A DNA stretch of 23,697 bases from UMGS75 sp963648435 (GTDB lineage: Bacteria; Bacillota_I; Bacilli_A; ML615J-28; CAG-313), in NCBI GenBank assembly GCA_963648435.1, contig CAVJDT010000029.1:1-23697 (forward strand), read 5' to 3'. Within the stretch, counting starts at the first letter, position 1, and every line of letters begins with the position of its first letter. The position numbers and the translations under genes were made by a program. The notes beneath the pieces are model-generated. The model did not search any database. It had not been told where the DNA came from and saw only the letters and a list, made by a program, of their open reading frames with translations. Shown in pieces: positions 21,964-23,697 of the stretch.

Positions 21964-22573
21964 TTAATACCCCACTATACATTAAGTTTTTTGTTGTTTG
22001 TGCAGGAAAGACTTTTGCAAGAGATATTAGTTCTTCCTTACTAACTAGGTTTTCTTTCATATACTTTGTAATAGATTCTTTGGTTCTATCATTCATATCG
22101 CTAGAATTTCCCATATCAGATAGTAACTGCAAAATTGTATAAGCTGGTGCGTTGGATCTATCAATCTTGCAGCGAGATTTTCTAAGAATTATCGTTCTTC
22201 CATCTATCTTTATTTTTCTACATCTCATTGACTCATTATTGCTTACAATTTCTATTGTATTTGGCATTTGAGTTGTAACTGAAAACATATTTTGTAAATT
22301 CAAACCACTATACACTCCATACACATTTTCTTTGTAGACAACATATTTTTTCTTAACAACATCTTCGGCTGTAATTGTTGAAGTACCAATAATGCTGTTT
22401 GTTGGAATATAGTAAACGCCCGTATCAAATTTTATAATTTCACCTTTTTGTTCGGCTTTATTGATAAGTCTAAATACATAAGCACGCGAATATTCACTGA
22501 ACATTGCCAATATTTCATTTGTAAATATCGGCTCATTAGTATTAAATTTTGTTTTTAATTGTTCAACTAACAC
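21947..22573 (-). CDS. AbiEi-type antitoxin / autorepressor, module B
   Basis: 208 residues if translation begins at the GTG at 22571-22573. I prefer this start because AAAGGTG (22580-22586) is well spaced from it and because it aligns with the module A start (M/V-L-x-E-x-L-K). ATGs at 22577-22579 and 22592-22594 are alternatives. The N-terminal winged helix ('FTNEILAMFSEYSRAYVFRLINKAEQKGEI') and the basic 'KIDGRTIILRKSRCKI' match AbiEi. The protein is clearly diverged from module A, so cross-neutralisation between the two modules cannot be assumed. Confidence 0.85.
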   Translation of the reverse strand: MLVEQLKTKFNTNEPIFTNEILAMFSEYSRAYVFRLINKAEQKGEIIKFDTGVYYIPTNSIIGTSTITAEDVVKKKYVVYKENVYGVYSGLNLQNMFSVTTQMPNTIEIVSNNESMRCRKIKIDGRTIILRKSRCKIDRSNAPAYTILQLLSDMGNSSDMNDRTKESITKYMKENLVSKEELISLAKVFPAQTTKNLMYSGVLNVITQ

Positions 22574-22613
22574 TTTCATCACCTTTATATACATTATTTC
22601 CGATTACATTATT

Positions 22614-22642
22614 AGTATACTCTTTTAAACATTTTTTGTCAA
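22614..22642 (-). promoter_or_regulatory. Promoter of AbiE module B
   Basis: On the minus strand the consensus TTGACA (22637-22642) lies 17 bases from TATACT (22614-22619). The flanking DNA (about 22638-22705) is an imperfect copy of 20811-20880, showing that the module boundary was duplicated with its upstream sequence. Confidence 0.75.
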
Positions 22643-22708
22643 TATTTATAACCTATATTTTAATATTTTTTTAAAATCAAAAAACTTTAAAGAGCAAAAC
22701 TATACATA

Positions 22709-22733
22709 CAAAAAGGTATACATTGTATACCTC
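22709..22733 (-). terminator. Terminator after the jelly-roll protein gene
   Basis: On the minus strand AGGTATACA and TGTATACCT (22714-22732) form a perfect 9-bp inverted repeat around one base and are followed by T's. The palindrome is also a plausible protein-binding site. It lies 27 bases after the stop at 22760. Confidence 0.6.
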
Positions 22734-22759
22734 ATGTGATTGATAACTAGTTTTATATT

Positions 22760-23410
22760 TTATTTAAATTCAGGTTCATATTTCTGTGTTCTTTCAATAT
22801 ATTTGATTTTTCTTACTTCTAGGCTTTTAACCTTTAAAACGGTACAATACGGAGAAATACCAACATACCCATTTGTTAGAGGGGTTGGATCATGCATTTC
22901 CATGATTAATTTATCATCAACAAACAAAAAGATATGATTGTTTATTGAGCCAAATTGCATTTTGACAAGTTCTCCAGGTTTGTAGTTATATAAGCTAGTA
23001 CTAGCATAAAAGCCATTTTCACCACATCTTTCAAGTCCAGCTTTACCTTCATACCAACCATTTAAACCACATACATATGAATCACCTAAATAATCAGTTG
23101 TTTCATCCCACTTGCTATGCCATACCGCATTAACATCACGGGTTGAAGGTAACATCGTTTTAAGATTTACTGTCACAAGGATATTTCCTTCAAACGGAAT
23201 ATTTGTATAGATAATGCCACCTTGGTTTTTTGGTTCTTCACCAATTAAATATTCACCATCTAAATACCATTTACCAGCTTTTATCTTAAAGTAATCTTCT
23301 AACTGTTGATTTTGTTTAGTTAATTTACTAGTGCTAAAATCATATAAAACTTCTGATTCATCAAAGATTATTTTTTTGCCTAAAAGTAATAAGTCACGTG
23401 ATTTTTTCAT
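22760..23410 (-). CDS. Cytosolic beta-rich protein, probable concanavalin A-like jelly roll
   Basis: 216 residues from the ATG at 23408-23410, which overlaps the stop of the preceding gene (TAATG), so translation is probably coupled. The frame is open 34 codons further upstream, but that part is a shadow of the preceding gene. There is no signal peptide. The pattern 'KWYLDGEYLIGEEPKNQGGIIYTNIPFEGNILV' (read with a gap), then 'NAVWHSKW', 'GLNGWYEGKAGLER', 'HIFLFVDDKLIMEMHDPTPL' and 'GYVGI' is that of DUF1080/LamG-like jelly-roll domains that bind or cleave carbohydrate. Catalytic function is not clear. Coupling to a membrane-regulator-type gene suggests a sensing or sugar-related role. Confidence 0.6.
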   Translation of the reverse strand: MKKSRDLLLLGKKIIFDESEVLYDFSTSKLTKQNQQLEDYFKIKAGKWYLDGEYLIGEEPKNQGGIIYTNIPFEGNILVTVNLKTMLPSTRDVNAVWHSKWDETTDYLGDSYVCGLNGWYEGKAGLERCGENGFYASTSLYNYKPGELVKMQFGSINNHIFLFVDDKLIMEMHDPTPLTNGYVGISPYCTVLKVKSLEVRKIKYIERTQKYEPEFK

Positions 23411-23697
23411 TAGTCTGCCACTACTCCTACAATTGGAAGTAGCATGAATATTAGCCATCCGGGATGCCATAAATTCCATCCTAAACCAAGTACCATAAAT
23501 ACTATAAAACATACAACTACTGTTATGCTCATAATTAAGGCTTTTCCTTTTTTAGTAAACATATTTAAAATCGTTTCACCTACTGGTATAAATAAAAATA
23601 CTACCCATCCGGGATGCCATAAATTAAAGCAAAACCCTAATAGAACAAAGTTAGAGTTATCACTCTAACCCAAACACTTAATGTTTCTTTTAAAAGA
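23410..23697 (-). pseudogene. C-terminal membrane part of a probable HTH regulator, frameshifted and cut by the window edge
   Basis: One frame (stop at 23410-23412) encodes two membrane hairpins, each built on 'NLWHPGW' and a hydrophobic helix ('VVFLFIPVG' and 'LIFMLLPIVG'). Such a tail is common at the C-terminus of XRE-family membrane-linked regulators in Firmicutes. This frame has no start codon and meets a TAG at 23665-23667. A neighbouring frame reads 'LLKETLSVWVRVITLTLFY' and runs up to about 23640, exactly where the first frame's 'LLGFCFNLWHPGW' begins. A one-base indel near 23639-23645 therefore joins the two. It could be a real frameshift or an assembly error. The HTH part would lie beyond the right edge. 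Confidence 0.5.
23455..23625 (-). repeat. 21-bp direct repeat encoding NLWHPGW
   Basis: A 21-bp identical sequence occurs at 23455-23475 and 23605-23625, 150 bases apart and in frame, encoding the same NLWHPGW motif. Identity at the nucleotide level suggests internal duplication within the membrane tail rather than convergent use of the motif. Confidence 0.7.

Noticed and set aside
1..23697. DGR template repeat or reverse transcriptase within the window
   Set aside because: I looked on both strands for an AAC-rich (GTT-rich) copy of the 12644-12775 segment and for reverse-transcriptase motifs among the ORFs and found neither. They must lie elsewhere or be lost.
1..23697. Use of TGA as tryptophan (Mycoplasma code)
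   Set aside because: All core genes are full length with TGG tryptophans and no internal TGA, and TGA is used as a stop (for example at the end of AbiEi module A, where it also fits the conserved overlap).
1..23697. tRNA or rRNA genes
   Set aside because: No cloverleaf-like GTTC(A/G)A segment with matching acceptor stem, and no conserved rRNA stretch, was seen.

Overview
The window comes from a low-GC, Gram-positive-type bacterium of the Bacilli/Mollicutes-related kind, probably an uncultured gut-type lineage. The left third is a replication and repair operon typical of Bacilli (polA, mutM, coaE, dnaB, dnaI, all on the minus strand). DnaB/DnaI-type helicase loading is restricted to Firmicutes and relatives. 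A D,D-carboxypeptidase of the VanY type suggests a peptidoglycan wall. All core genes are full length with TGA read as stop, so the Mycoplasma code is not needed.

Layout. 1-40: start of a truncated exported protein. 139-6753: dnaI, dnaB, a small unknown gene, a mutM-coaE gene fusion and polA. 6866-7963: VanY-like peptidase and a small Tyr-Pro-rich membrane protein. 8115-9455: AAA ATPase with a DUF4143-type C-terminus behind a strong promoter. 9689-12288: accessory defence-type cluster with a HEPN-like protein, a membrane/zinc-ribbon gene split by an in-frame stop, and AbiH. 12465-19022: a 1717-residue lipoprotein gene with its control region and a tyrosine recombinase. 19188-22573: two tandem AbiEi/AbiEii toxin-antitoxin modules that share a perfect 241-bp direct repeat. 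22760-23697: a jelly-roll-type protein and the frameshifted membrane tail of what looks like a regulator.

The most interesting part is 12465-19022. The lipoprotein carries InlB-type (Listeria-Bacteroides) repeats, seven Ig-like repeats and a C-terminal DUF6273-like domain. Its last 43 codons look like the variable region of a diversity-generating retroelement (DGR): they are GC-rich, and runs of NNC codons derivable from AAC by adenine substitution are separated by adenine-free codons. Just downstream is a 35-codon remnant resembling the start of the DGR accessory protein (Avd, four-helix bundle). No reverse transcriptase or template repeat is in the window.

Upstream of the lipoprotein, two 29-bp inverted sites (11-bp arms, 7-bp spacer, spacers inverted) flank a 160-bp segment. 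That segment holds a well-formed promoter preceded by three 21-bp tandem repeats, and a tyrosine recombinase gene lies immediately beside it. In this assembly the promoter points away from the lipoprotein and runs into a terminator formed by the right-hand site, so the gene appears to be switched OFF. I infer a two-layer surface variation system: ON/OFF promoter inversion over a (possibly formerly) hypermutated ligand-binding tip.
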